A DNA stretch of 64,000 nucleotides, taken from Tipula vernalis (Eukaryota; Arthropoda; Insecta; Diptera; Tipulidae). The stretch spans positions 207,002,420-207,066,419 of the forward strand of contig OY282560.1 of NCBI GenBank assembly GCA_958295665.1, written 5' to 3'. This document shows, one piece after another, positions 1 to 10,639 of the stretch (positions are counted from its first letter, which is position 1; each line of letters begins with the position of its first letter). The notes under the pieces were generated by a model. It saw only the letters and a list, made by a program, of their open reading frames with translations. It made no database searches and was not told the DNA's origin. The position numbers were made by a program, and so were the translations under genes.

Positions 1-209
1 TCGAAGGGCCGAATGTGTCGAAGGGCCGAATGTCGAAGGGCCGAATGTCGAAGGGCCGAATTTGTCGAAGGGCCGAATGTGTCGAAGGGCCGAATGCCGA
101 AGGGCCGAATGTCGAAGGGCCGAATGGGTCGAAGGGCCGAATGGGTCGAAGGGCCGAATGGGTCGAAGGGCCGAATAGGTCGAAGGGCCGAATGGGTCGA
201 AGGGCCGAA
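1..209. repeat. Minisatellite, 15-18 bp unit, left arm end
   Basis: About twelve copies of TCGAAGGGCCGAATG, with an optional three-base spacer such as GGT or TGT, run without interruption. The short basic peptides that can be read through it are by-products of the repeat and not genes. Confidence 0.95.
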
Positions 210-1381
210 TTTTTTTTTTTTTTGTTTTGTTTTTAGAAATATAATTTTTAAAATTTGTTGTTTTAAGAAATATTTGGTAATTTTTTTTTTGTCAAATATA
301 AATTAATTTTTTATGAGTTTATGTATTTTATTATATTTATTCTTTGGATGTTCTATCGACAAAAATATTGCATTAATTGAGGTTGTTTATATTTTGCGTT
401 CCTTTTGGTATTATCAAGTGAAAAAATATTTGTACATAATAGGTATTTTACCAAAACCAAGTCTTATTATATCAATATAAATGGAATATATATGTAGGTA
501 TACACATATGTATTACTTTTGTAGTATAACCCGCTCGTATATAATAACAAAAGGCGAAGGTTATTTTTTTCAAATATGCGTACCAAATGTAAATAGATTT
601 TAAATACGAAAAAGGAATTTTGTCATAAAATGTCATAAAAATTCTTTCATTTACCAACGATGTTATTTTCGAGAACATTATATAGTTTATTACTATTGTT
701 TTAGAAAAAAAAAAAGTAAATAATGAATCCTAATTATCGGTCGGCTTTCTTTCAATCTCAATATACGATGTATTTTTTTTCTCTACACGGCGAACACATA
801 ACAAACAAAGGGATGGAAAGATTTTTAAATGGTGGATCTACAAAAAAGCGTTTTATTGATGTTTTCCATTAATCCAATCATAAATTACAACATTATGTAT
901 TTGGGTAATCCTTTTATTCTATATAATCCGCTCCTACGTGCGGCACGCAGTGCGACATGTTTGCTGATCCCGGCTCCTACGTCCCCCGAAGCTCAAATCT
1001 AAAGCCCCTCGGAGGGCTAAGCGGGGGGGAGCGCAGCGACCTTCCGCGTGCCCGTGAGAGTTACCGAAGCCGTTAGCCTCTACAATTCCAAGTTAAATTA
1101 GTCGATGTCATTTTTCTTCAATTTATTTTCCTCAGAATAAAGAAAAAATAGTACGGGAAATTGTTATGCAAGATTTTATATTGCAATATTTTATAATTGC
1201 AACTTTTTGTAATTGCAATATGTTGTAATGCAAAATTTACATACCAAAGTCAGTTTTCCTATGTCTCTTATTTTAAGTTGATTTTTTATATGAGTAGGCA
1301 TTTACCTACTTACATCAAGATGGTTCAGATTCAATTAATAAAAAACAAATTGTAATAATTACACAAATTTTATTTAAAATT

Positions 1382-1501
1382 ATAATTCCGTATCCGTTTC
1401 TATAGTTAGTTTCTCTTCTTGAGCTTTTCTTCTTTTTCTAGAAATTTTTGTTATCTTTCTCTTGTCTTTTCTTTTTCTAGATATATTTGTCCATGATGCA
1501 A
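1382..1501 (-). other. Possible 3' coding fragment, lysine/arginine-rich tail
   Basis: On the minus strand an open frame of about 38 codons ends in a stop at 1382. It reads as a basic stretch (SRKRKDKRKITKISRKRRKA) followed by an acidic tail. An AATAAA-like sequence follows shortly after. It lies in the loop of the foldback-like element, so it could be a captured gene end or chance. No family is recognised. Confidence 0.2.
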
Positions 1502-2271
1502 ATAGGTATTAGAATAACCAAAACACATAATACAACATTATTTATTTATGATTATGTTCATGGACACATCAATAAAACTTTTTTTTGTAGATCCACACTT
1601 AAAAAATCTTTACATCCCTTTTTTATGTATTTATCGTGTAGAGCAAAATAATGCATTTTCGTATAGTGAGGTTGAAAGAAAGCCGACCGATAATTAGGAT
1701 TCTTTGTTCCAAAAGACAAATTTCACCACTTACTTTTTTTTTCTAAAACAATAGCAATAAACTATACAATGGTCTAGAAACTAACATCGTTCGAAAAGAA
1801 TAAATATTATCATCAGTTTAAAGAACAGAACTAAATTGAATTTTTATGACATTTTATGACAAAATTCCGTTTTCTTATTTAAAATCTATTTACATTTGGT
1901 ACGCATATTAGAAAAAAATAACCTTCGCCTTTTGTTATTATATACGAGCGGGTTATACTACAAAAGTAATACATATGTGTATACCTACATACATATATTC
2001 CATTTATATTAATATAATAAGACTTGGTTTTGGTAAAATACCTATTATGTACAAATATTTTTTCACTTGATAATTTCAAAAGGAACGCAAAATATAAACA
2101 ACCTCAATTAATGCAATATTTTTGTCGATAGAATATCCAAAGATCAAATATAATAAAATACATAAATTCATAAGAAATTAATTTATATTTGACAAAAAAA
2201 AATTACCAAATATTCCTTAAAACAACAAATTTTAAAAATTATATTTCTAAAAACAAAACAAAAAAAAAAAA

Positions 2272-2496
2272 TTCGGCCCTTCGACCCATTCGGCCCTTCG
2301 ACCCATTCGGCCCTTCGACCTATTCGGCCCTTCGATATTCGGCCCTTTGACACTTTCGGCCCTTCGACACATTCGGCCCTTCGACATTCGGCCCTTCGAC
2401 ATTCGGCCCTTCGACACATTCGGCCCTTCGACCCATTCGGCCCTTCGACATTCGGCCCTTCGACATTCGGCCCTTTGAAATTCGGCCCTTCGTACC
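2272..2496. repeat. Minisatellite, inverted copy of the left array
   Basis: The same 15-18 bp unit as at 1-209 is present here in reverse complement (CATTCGGCCCTTCGA). A few units carry a single base change, for example CCCTTTGA in place of CCCTTCGA. It ends the right arm of the foldback-like element. Confidence 0.95.
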
Positions 2497-4839
2497 CATT
2501 CCAATAATAGACCCCATGATAATATTTACCTATAGTATCGTTGCAATTAATAAAAAAAAAATGACGAGATTAGAAATTCCTGAATGGAAATTTCTTTCGT
2601 TTTGTTTTTGTTTTTATTTTTTTTTAATTTAATTTGCGCACTTTTTTAATTGTGTAATTTTTTTTTATTTTTTTATTTTTGATTTGTACAAGATAATCCA
2701 ATTAATTTCTCGTTGCTGTTTTGTTCACCACCGCAAGTAAAGAACGAATGATTAAATGTTATTGGGAAATCGCATAAACTTGAACTAGGCTGATACCGTT
2801 GTCAAAAGGTGGGAGCCAAACGATTATGTCCGACCGGAAAAAAACACGTATACGAAATTCAACCGGATTGATTGATTGATTGATTGATTGCGATGTACGA
2901 TCAAGCATTAAGCAAGTCTCCCGTATTATAAATGCGAATACCACAACACCACTATACCCATGTTACACAACACGACACCATTCTTCATGAAGTTAAACCC
3001 CGTAAAGAAAGGCGCCACATCGATAACCACATAAGTCATAGTTGTGATATCCGCCCCTGGCCAGGCCGCCGTCGTACACCTTTTTACATATAACAAGATC
3101 GAGGGGGATGGGAAAGGAATGTTAGCAACAAAGACTCAACCCGGTTCCAGACACCTAAGTAGTTGATAGTTAGTAAATTTGTTAGTAATATTTTTTTTTT
3201 TTTTTTTTTAGTAATTTATTTAACACAAGACATAACAATTTTAAAGTTTATCTCTACTGCTCCAACCTGTAAGAAGACACAATGACAACACAAATTTCTT
3301 GGTACCGCAAACTCTTTTTTTTTTCTGAAAAGCTGTAAACAACTATTATTATTCCCCTCCACCATTTTTTCCATCGGCGGTTGTGAGAGGGGGGCGAGAT
3401 TTCGTTCCATCATCATGTTCCCATGCGGTCACCCAAAGTAGGTAGTGTTGCTTGACGTTGTTGTTGAAATCGTTGCGTCTCTGCTGTCCCTGCTACTCGC
3501 CCATCTTATACGAAATTCAACCGGATGAACCAAAATAATAACAACTTCCACAATAAAGATTTTCCCCTGACCACACAGATGAACACATTACATTTATTCC
3601 GAATTACATTAGAGATGAACGCGAAGCAAATGAAAATATGCGGATATCAACTTTTAGGGGTAAATCAAACAATAATTCACCACAATCGAGTAGGTACATA
3701 TATCAAAACGTTACAGTTTCTTTAAAAATCTTAAAATTTTTCTCTTTTGTAAAATTATAGACTTAAGGGGGAATCAGCGACCCAGTAACAACTTTAAGTA
3801 GAAGCGCCATATACAGAAAGTACATGTTACTGACCAGCGACCCTTTAAGAACTTTTCGTTCAGTTCAGCCGTCAGTCACTTAACAGAACGAAAATTAACG
3901 CGAAAACTGAAGGATATGTCAGAATACATCAAAATTTTCACAGCACCCTTTTCTTAAAAATTACACATTACAATTTTAATACTATGTATGTCAAATATTC
4001 TGTAAGGAAGTAATTTCGTCAAATTCTTTAAGGATTGTTGCTGATTCGGTGGTTAGCCTTATATTACTTATTGAATCCTAAAAACATAAAAAAAAATTCT
4101 ATTAATGAATGTAAGATTATTTATATAAAAAAAATTTAATTCACCTCTGATTGTCAAAATAGATTTCTGGTTGGTTTTGTTTGCATATTTTATATTGTCA
4201 ATATTCCTGTTAGAATTTAGTTGTAGATGGCAGTTATATTTACATAGATGCATCAAAGTATTTTTTTGACATTTAATCGTAATCATAGAGGGCTCTTAGA
4301 TCAATTAATAGTTTTCATGAATTAATTACGTATACGTTCTATAAACACGTATCAACTGCTACTTTACTGTTGTATATTACACAAATATTACAAAAAGTGC
4401 TACGAAAACTGAAAGTTCAGAACCGAAATCAGTTCAAATTTGATTATGAGAAAAACTATCACTATAGACACAAATTCAAAAGGATATTGTGTCAACTTAA
4501 GCCGTACTCGGGTATTACGTTTCTGTTTAATCGCGCAAAAATTAGATTTATATGATTAATGCAAACTCGAAAATTGCAAAACAAAAAAAAAAATTAAACA
4601 TAGACCCCTACAGTTTGTATTCTTTAATTTGGTACCATTCACGTATTTCCACAGAACAAATAAAAAATATCTCACCTTATAGAAATATATCTAAAAATTT
4701 ATTGTTGGTGTAGAACATACACTTTTGAGGCTTTGCAACAATTACTTTACAACAAACGAAGCAACACACTAATTAAACATCTAACATGAATCATAGAAAT
4801 GTTTTTATAACACCTATTTTCATATCTGTACAATAATTA
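2497..4839. other. Intergenic, no gene seen
   Basis: AT-rich DNA with a TTGA tetranucleotide run near 2868-2890, a copy of a dispersed repeat at about 3031-3180 and a poly-T tract at 3190-3209. The short open frames here have no recognisable domain. Confidence 0.6.
3031..3180 (+). repeat. Dispersed repeat copy 1 (of three in the window)
   Basis: The segment around ACCCGGTTCCAGACACC, followed by AAGTAGTTGATAGTTAGTA, recurs on the minus strand at about 60119-60245 and on the plus strand at about 62600-62735. The shared core includes a stretch resembling TACAC...TTTACATATAACAA upstream of it. It probably represents the conserved 3' end of a retroelement or SINE; the poly-T tract just downstream may be part of its tail. 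The family is not identified. Confidence 0.55.
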
Positions 4840-4884
4840 ATTCAAATCATGTACAATAATCAATCGTCAATTAACTTCCAACTG
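4840..4884 (+). promoter_or_regulatory. Conserved upstream block / probable 5' UTR of the DM4/12 gene
   Basis: The block TTCAAATCAT..GTA.AATAA..TC.TCAATTAACT...AACTG is shared with the paralogue at 60558-60601, although the flanking DNA has diverged. Such retention suggests a transcription-start region or 5' UTR; TCAATT resembles an initiator element, but that is inference. The block overlaps an upstream in-frame ATG at 4849. This favours the ATG at 4921 as the real start. Confidence 0.4.
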
Positions 4885-4920
4885 AAATACTTCAAATTAT
4901 ATCTCAAGTCCAACCACACG

Positions 4921-5904
4921 ATGCAAACAATTGAAATTTATATTTTTATACTGTTATTGGTGGTCCGGTACACGTCGCCAAGTGAATCTAAAACATCATT
5001 GAGTGAAAAACATGAGCGTGATAAACGTAGTCTAATATTTCGATTAAATAGTGCAACAGGTGTAAGTGCGCGAACTACATACAATTATTTGTAATTAGTG
5101 TTTTAGACTGATTTTATTAAATTTTGTGTACTACTTTTAGATATTAGTTGCCATAGCTATACCGCTTGATTTACCGAAACAGGAGGTATTTATGTCGTAT
5201 AACTTTGAGGCAAATTATAATATGCCAACGGTATCGCAAGATATTGCACCCGGTATTTGGCAACGTCTTGATCTGCCCGGTGTAACGACAGAGGCAACAC
5301 CATCAGATGGCGCAGCAGAAGAAGGACGAAATGATAAATCGAATAGCGGTAACAATACAGAATCTGGTAAAATGAAGCGAAATATTAGTGACACTCGAAA
5401 TTCGCTATTCAGTCGAACAAGGACGTACGATATGCTCGAGAGCAAAATGAACGCGTAAGTCATTTAAATCATTATCAAATAAAAAATTTTAATTATAAAA
5501 CGATCATATTTTTGTGTCTATACCTATTTTATGTGAAAAACAGTGCTGGTTTTAATGGGACCGAGTGTTTATTACGTGCAATTTGTGATAATGCCGCAAT
5601 TCCAGTAAATAAATCAAATGGCATATTGGGTGACATAATTCACATAATTTTATCGTAAGTAATGAATGGATGGGGAAAAAAACCATGGGAAAATTCGTTT
5701 TTCCTACTTGTCTCGCAAATGTATAAATTATTAATGTACTGTGCTTTTTTGTATTTATTTTCCAGCCCATCAACTTCAATGGATGAAAATTTAAATCGAA
5801 TTTTTTATGAGGCTGAATCTAATGGACAAATGAATGAAAATTGTGAATACATCTATAAATTTTGTCCAGCCAGTGTATTTAATCGTTTGACTAAAATTTT
5901 ATAA
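4921..5904 (+). CDS. Secreted DM4/12-domain protein, four exons
   Basis: Predicted exons are 4921-5061, 5141-5454, 5544-5654 and 5766-5904, all with GT-AG borders (donors GTAAGT, GTAAGT, GTAAGT), giving 234 residues. The start gives a hydrophobic signal-like N terminus (MQTIEIYIFILLLVV). A dibasic site HERDKR follows at about residues 33-38, then the family signature SATG-ILVAIAIPLD. The C-terminal part carries the DM4/12 cysteine pattern: ECLLRAICDNA, GDIIHIILSPS, then C-x-Y-I-Y-K-F-CP. DM4/12 proteins are an insect family of small, usually secreted proteins of unknown role; cleavage at the dibasic site is inference. An in-frame ATG at 4849 would add 24 residues but spoils the signal peptide. 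The paralogue lies at 60631-61506. Confidence 0.9.
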
Positions 5905-7735
5905 ATCTAAAAAAAGTTATGTTTTAATGTTTCGTGTGTTTGTGTGTCTGTGTCTGTGTGTGTCCCATTAAACGATTCCACCAAAATCCAATTATCAATT
6001 TTGTGTTAAAGTGTTAATTGGTTCTATAAATGGGAGAAAGAAGAATTTTTTTTTATTCTATTCTTGAATTGAAATGTAAATATGTACTCATTATGAACTA
6101 CTTAGGTCGATTGTATTTGGTTATTAACTTTTTTTTTTTTTTTAGAAAATAGTGGAACGGTATTTTTGAAATTCCGCGATGTAATTTGCCCTCCATAATT
6201 TTTTCCTGCTTTTAATTGTTTTGGCGGAAACATGAAAAAATTTTCATTTTACGATTGTTGTTGTTGGTCATATAAGAATCGTGAAAAATGAAACGAGGAA
6301 TTGACATTTGAAAATTAAATTGAAATGGAATTTTATTTTATGTTTGTGGCTATTATTGTAGTAGAGTTTGTTCTTTTCGGAATTTTTGCAAAATTTTTAA
6401 ATTGTATTGTTAGATGTTGTTGTATTGTATTGTTGAGGGGAAGTGAGGAAGAGTAAGGCATATGTGGTTTAACAAGTATGAACATATTTTAATTATATTC
6501 AAGTGTCATCGTTTCCTAGTTTGATTCCCTCTATAGCAAATGCCCGCCCGAATTTTTAAGAGATTGTAGATGGTTCACCGGCCGGAAAATCCAAATTTTC
6601 GTTGTTCTGCAATAACTACCTGTTTATTCATTCCAACTGTTAAGTTCATCTATTCTCTATTTTGGGCTTACTAGTTATACAAGGTACTTTTTCGCTGATA
6701 CTCATAAAACGACACCAAAAACAAAAAAAAACACCAAATGTCATATTTTTGTCTCGTTTCGTTTTGAATCTGCCTCTCCATACTCGTACTATATTCATCA
6801 TTTGTCACTTTACAAAATATTGTTCAACTACATTTTAATATCTGAACTAATTATTAGATCACCATTTGTGATCCAAAATCAATTTTGGATCAAATGTTGT
6901 TGTTGCTTTACATATAAATCTTGATCAAGCCCGGATCATTTTGCGTCAAGAAATGCAGCTAGACTGAGACCTTCTATTTGTAAAGATGGTTTTGAAATAT
7001 AAAATCAAACAAAGCACCACGCTAATCCAACGGTGCAGCTGGGCATGCACCAGAGTGATGAATACAACGATGATTATCAAGCGTTTCAATATTGGTTAAA
7101 AGTCAAGGTTAGGTAGATGCGGTAACTAAGATTTAGCTTAGGCTAGACCAAATTTTAAAATTTGCAAAACGGGATATTTTCTATAATTTTAAGAAAAGTG
7201 GGTGTTCTAAATCAGTGCTTCTCACACATGGGGCCACGCAATAATTCATTTTTTCTAAATAGTTTATACAGCAAGTTTTTGATCCTTTAAACTGGCTTGT
7301 TCCCGTGATAGTTTTCATCTTTTTCAACAACTTTTAGGAGATTAATGAAATCGGTAAAAAGGCCGTTAAATATTCAAGACATTCAAATACGCGCATTCTA
7401 GAATCATTTCCTAAAGGTTGGACAACATTCTTTGGCGTTTGACCTCATCATCACTAGAATTACATCCGAATGGCAGAAAAAAAAATTATTTCATGAATAT
7501 CATTGTGTTGTGGACCGTGTAACTAATGGAATTTTGAAAGAGTCCAAAGGAATTCAAAAGGAAAAACTTGATATAAACACCTTCAGCAGCTTTGGACTCG
7601 GATCTGCACTGCATCCACATACTTCGTTGTGCATGAGATCAAAATATTAAAAAAGAAATGTTCCACAGTGCAAGAGCTAAGAGGCTCTGAAAACAATGTT
7701 TTGCCGAAGAAATAAGTGTTTGGAATCTAACCATC
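5905..7735. other. Intergenic, no gene seen
   Basis: AT-rich. A GT-rich simple repeat lies at about 5933-5966, and an ATTAAA-type signal about 65 bases after the DM4/12 stop may serve as its polyadenylation site. A short open frame at 7432-7650 has no recognised domain; it lies just upstream of the BEL remnant and could be part of it. Confidence 0.5.
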
Positions 7736-7739
7736 TCCT

Positions 7740-8150
7740 ACCATTTAAATCATAACTATCCGACCTTGATCCATTCCTCGTTGGTGAAATACTTCGAGTT
7801 AGAAGAAGATTATGCCATTCACTTCTACATATACGGAGACTTAACACCCTATAATACTAACGTATTTATTAACATATGATTGTAGCCATTTTGAGGCAAA
7901 ATGGCATGAAAGGCTATTTTTATAGATGCAGCTTCCGTAGTTCAAGCTGCATAGATTTTGTCCGACCGATACATATAAAACTATACGAAAAGGACAATGC
8001 TGTTTATCTACCAAAGCAATTCTATTTGGCGTTACAACCTATTTATCCGAAGATTCTCTAGAAGCCGTGGAATCGCTTCGGAAATGTATTCCGACAGCGC
8101 TATAAATTTTTCTGGATGTAACAAATTCGTAAAGCAGCTTATTAGGAATC
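7740..8150 (+). pseudogene. BEL/Pao-type pol remnant (integrase region)
   Basis: Broken reading frames carry pieces in the order expected for a BEL/Pao pol. First comes a segment resembling the pre-integrase motif (DPFLVGEILRVRRRLCHS). Then a piece like the start of the integrase core (DFVRPIHIKLY) follows, and then RRFSRSRG with EMYSDSAINFSG, which contains one catalytic aspartate. The frame changes between the last two and the middle of the core is missing. No LTR or gag was found beside it. This is an old, non-functional fragment; a distant Gypsy origin is less likely given the motif spacing. Confidence 0.55.
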
Positions 8151-8918
8151 AATTAGCATTTTATTTAATACATTCACTTTCAACAATTTACAATTATAAA
8201 TTACTTACCTTTGAAGAGCATTCAGCGCTACTTATTCAAGTTTAAGAACTTTCAAATTCTTAAAATCTCAAAATTAAATGATGAATAAAACCGATGACAG
8301 CAACTACAACAGCCAATGCAGCAATATTGGAACTTCGTTCACCAAATTTGTGTGAAACTGACATCGTACTTTTGATTGACAGCAATATGCCACATGTTCG
8401 GATTAAGATGTATGTATAAGAAGTGGCCTGAGGTATGTAGAAGAGGACAAATGGGCAGTGACTTAATGTAAATAAATATTAACCTTAGCTCATTCAGAAA
8501 ATTTGTATTGCCTTATAAAATATATTTACGACATATTTAGAAATCTTAAGAATAGTTAATTGTTTCAGAAACTCGTTTATTCGGTAGAAAACACGAGATT
8601 AAATTTAAGTAATAGTTTAAGAAGTTATTAAAGACCAAATAGTCGCTCTGTTCGTATGCTGCCAGTGGTGAAAATAGGCTCTGAAATTTTGGAAATGATG
8701 TGGCTAGAAAGCATCAATAGCAGCTACTAAATTTTTTAACTTGATGATTTTGTATGAACTTCGTTTTAGTCGTTGTTTTCGAAGTGATCACGAATATATT
8801 TACCTGAAATTATGAAAATTTAAGAAACAAGTTGCTTGGGAGGTATAGTTTTCAAAAAAAACATAAACAGAAATATAACAAAAATAATAAATGTAAGAAA
8901 AAAAAGTAATTTGCTAAT
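8151..8918. other. Intergenic, nothing recognised
   Basis: AT-rich sequence without a credible coding frame or clear repeat structure. Confidence 0.5.
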
Positions 8919-9164
8919 AGGGCTGCGGTCGAATTAACACGTAAATCATTTACTTCGGTAAATGTAAATGATTATTATTCGTTTTTTTTTTTGTTAAATT
9001 TCGCGTTTTTTAATATTTTATATTCATTCAATACTTATAACAATAAAGAATAAAGTATCTAAACGTGAAACATTTACCTTTTTAACTTCGGTTACTCTCC
9101 ATAAAAAAATGAAAATGCATTTTCCGAATTTACCGGATTTAGTCGAGAATTCGACCGCAGCCCT
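8919..9164. mobile_element. MITE with 17-bp terminal inverted repeats
   Basis: AGGGCTGCGGTCGAATT at 8919-8935 is exactly reverse-complemented at 9148-9164. The body is about 245 bp, AT-rich and without coding capacity. The AGGGCTGCGG end resembles hAT-type termini, but I could not find a matching 8-bp target duplication. Confidence 0.75.
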
Positions 9165-10639
9165 GTAGCGATTTTGTTAGTAAATATACATAGATCATAC
9201 ATTTTTCCGTTTGAATATTATATCCAAATTGATTATTTTTTCTTAAATATTTAAAGTTTGGACCATAACCATTTGAAGTTTGGACCAGAAACCAAACAGA
9301 TAATATCAATAGTTTTATATCGACATTTTTGAATGCGATAATTCCTAAAATGAAGATTCCTATAATTTCTATATGAAAATTCAAAATTAAGGAAATATTA
9401 CGTAAAAGGCTGAATCAAATGTATAGGCTACCTGAATTAATGTCTATAATTAGACAATACATTCTTATATTTTTTATAATCAATTTTCATTTGATCTTCA
9501 TGAATTTATGTTCAATATACGCTGGGTGCGGTCAGGTTAACAAGAGGGGTAACTAATTGCTATTTTATTGAATAATCAATTTTAAGAATGTTTAAATTTG
9601 TAAATTGAGAATAACTATTCTTTATTTTAATTAAAAATAATTCTTGATTCTTGTATATTAAAAATAATTGGAGAATATCTTTGCCAATTTAAGGGCATAA
9701 TAGTTACCTTTCCTCAAGTTGAGAATATAACAATTCTTTGTAAATGTTTTTGTTGACTTATTTTGAGAATAAGTTGAGAAAAGCATAAATCCTTTTACGG
9801 TCATCAACATGTTGTTTTTCATTTTAATTAATGATTTATCCTCACTCGTTGTTTTAAATGCAATGCTTTCAGATGTGTCATGTGTGTTACTGTGTTATAA
9901 TCTATCTGATTAAATTAAATAGTGCCGAATAATTATGAAAATAATTATTCAAACATTTTAAGGAAAAGTTCGAGTAGTGAAAATTAAAAAAAAAATGTTT
10001 TGATTGTGGGATTTTGAACAAGTGAGGGAATTTACCATCCTATTAGCAGCATGTCGATTGTTGCTTTAAGCTTTTTTTGTATTTGAGATAAAATACCCGC
10101 TACAGTCAACCAAGGTATGGACGTTTATTCAACAGTTCTTTTACGAAATTACAACAAAACACGATATTATCGACTTCAAATTAATAATTTTGCAATCGGA
10201 TCTAAAATCTAATCCGATATAAAAAATTAACATTTTATGAATTTACCTTATTATTAACAGGTAAAAATAATTATTTTCTATGTTTTAGTGTCAATTAAAA
10301 TATATGTGTATTTTTCTAAATTTTACAGATTCAAACCAACAATTACAATATTAACATTTTACAATCAACAAGAAAGGAGAAAATCCTCAAGGACTGAGGA
10401 TTTATACTAAATCCGAGATTTCCAGCCACTATGTACTTGATCAGACTAATTACACGGAATGCAGTGTGCCATTTCCAGTTTTGCTATTAAAAAGTAACGT
10501 CATTACAAGGCTTATTTTATGATATACATAATTTCTTTATTATTTAATTTAAATAGGCAATTCTAACTTGAATTTATATTTATTATTTTAAATATTTTTA
10601 TAAATAATTTAACTTTTTAATTACTGTCTTGTCATTTTC
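9165..10639. other. Intergenic, nothing recognised
   Basis: AT-rich with scattered ATTAAAAATAATT-like stretches. No coding frame, RNA gene or clear transposon end seen. Confidence 0.5.

Larger units (their letters stand above)
1..2496. mobile_element. Foldback-like element with long inverted arms and minisatellite ends (left end cut by window)
   Basis: Two long arms face each other. About 1-915 is inverted relative to about 1490-2496. For example, the block at 480-570 reappears reverse-complemented at 1920-2000. The outermost part of each arm is a tandem array of a 15-18 bp unit with core TCGAAGGGCCGAATG. Arms that are long, imperfect and partly made of tandem repeats are typical of Foldback (FB) and Galileo-type DNA elements. 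No transposase is seen, so this would be a non-autonomous copy. The loop (about 915-1490) holds an unusually GC-rich patch at 930-1075 in otherwise AT-rich DNA. The true left end lies outside the window, so target-site duplications cannot be checked. Confidence 0.65.

Noticed and set aside
13..306. Arg/Glu/Gly-rich open frames at the left end, and their counterparts at 2183-2517
   Set aside because: They are translations of a 15-18 bp minisatellite; the repeats are contiguous, not spaced, so a CRISPR array is excluded too.
3766..4055. Possible inverted ends (GGGGAATCAGCGACC and a TTGCTGATTC-like sequence)
   Set aside because: The match is short and imperfect with no target duplication; it could be chance.
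4849..4920. Upstream in-frame ATG of the first DM4/12 gene
   Set aside because: It falls inside the conserved upstream block and would place charged residues ahead of the signal peptide; the ATG at 4921 fits the paralogue.
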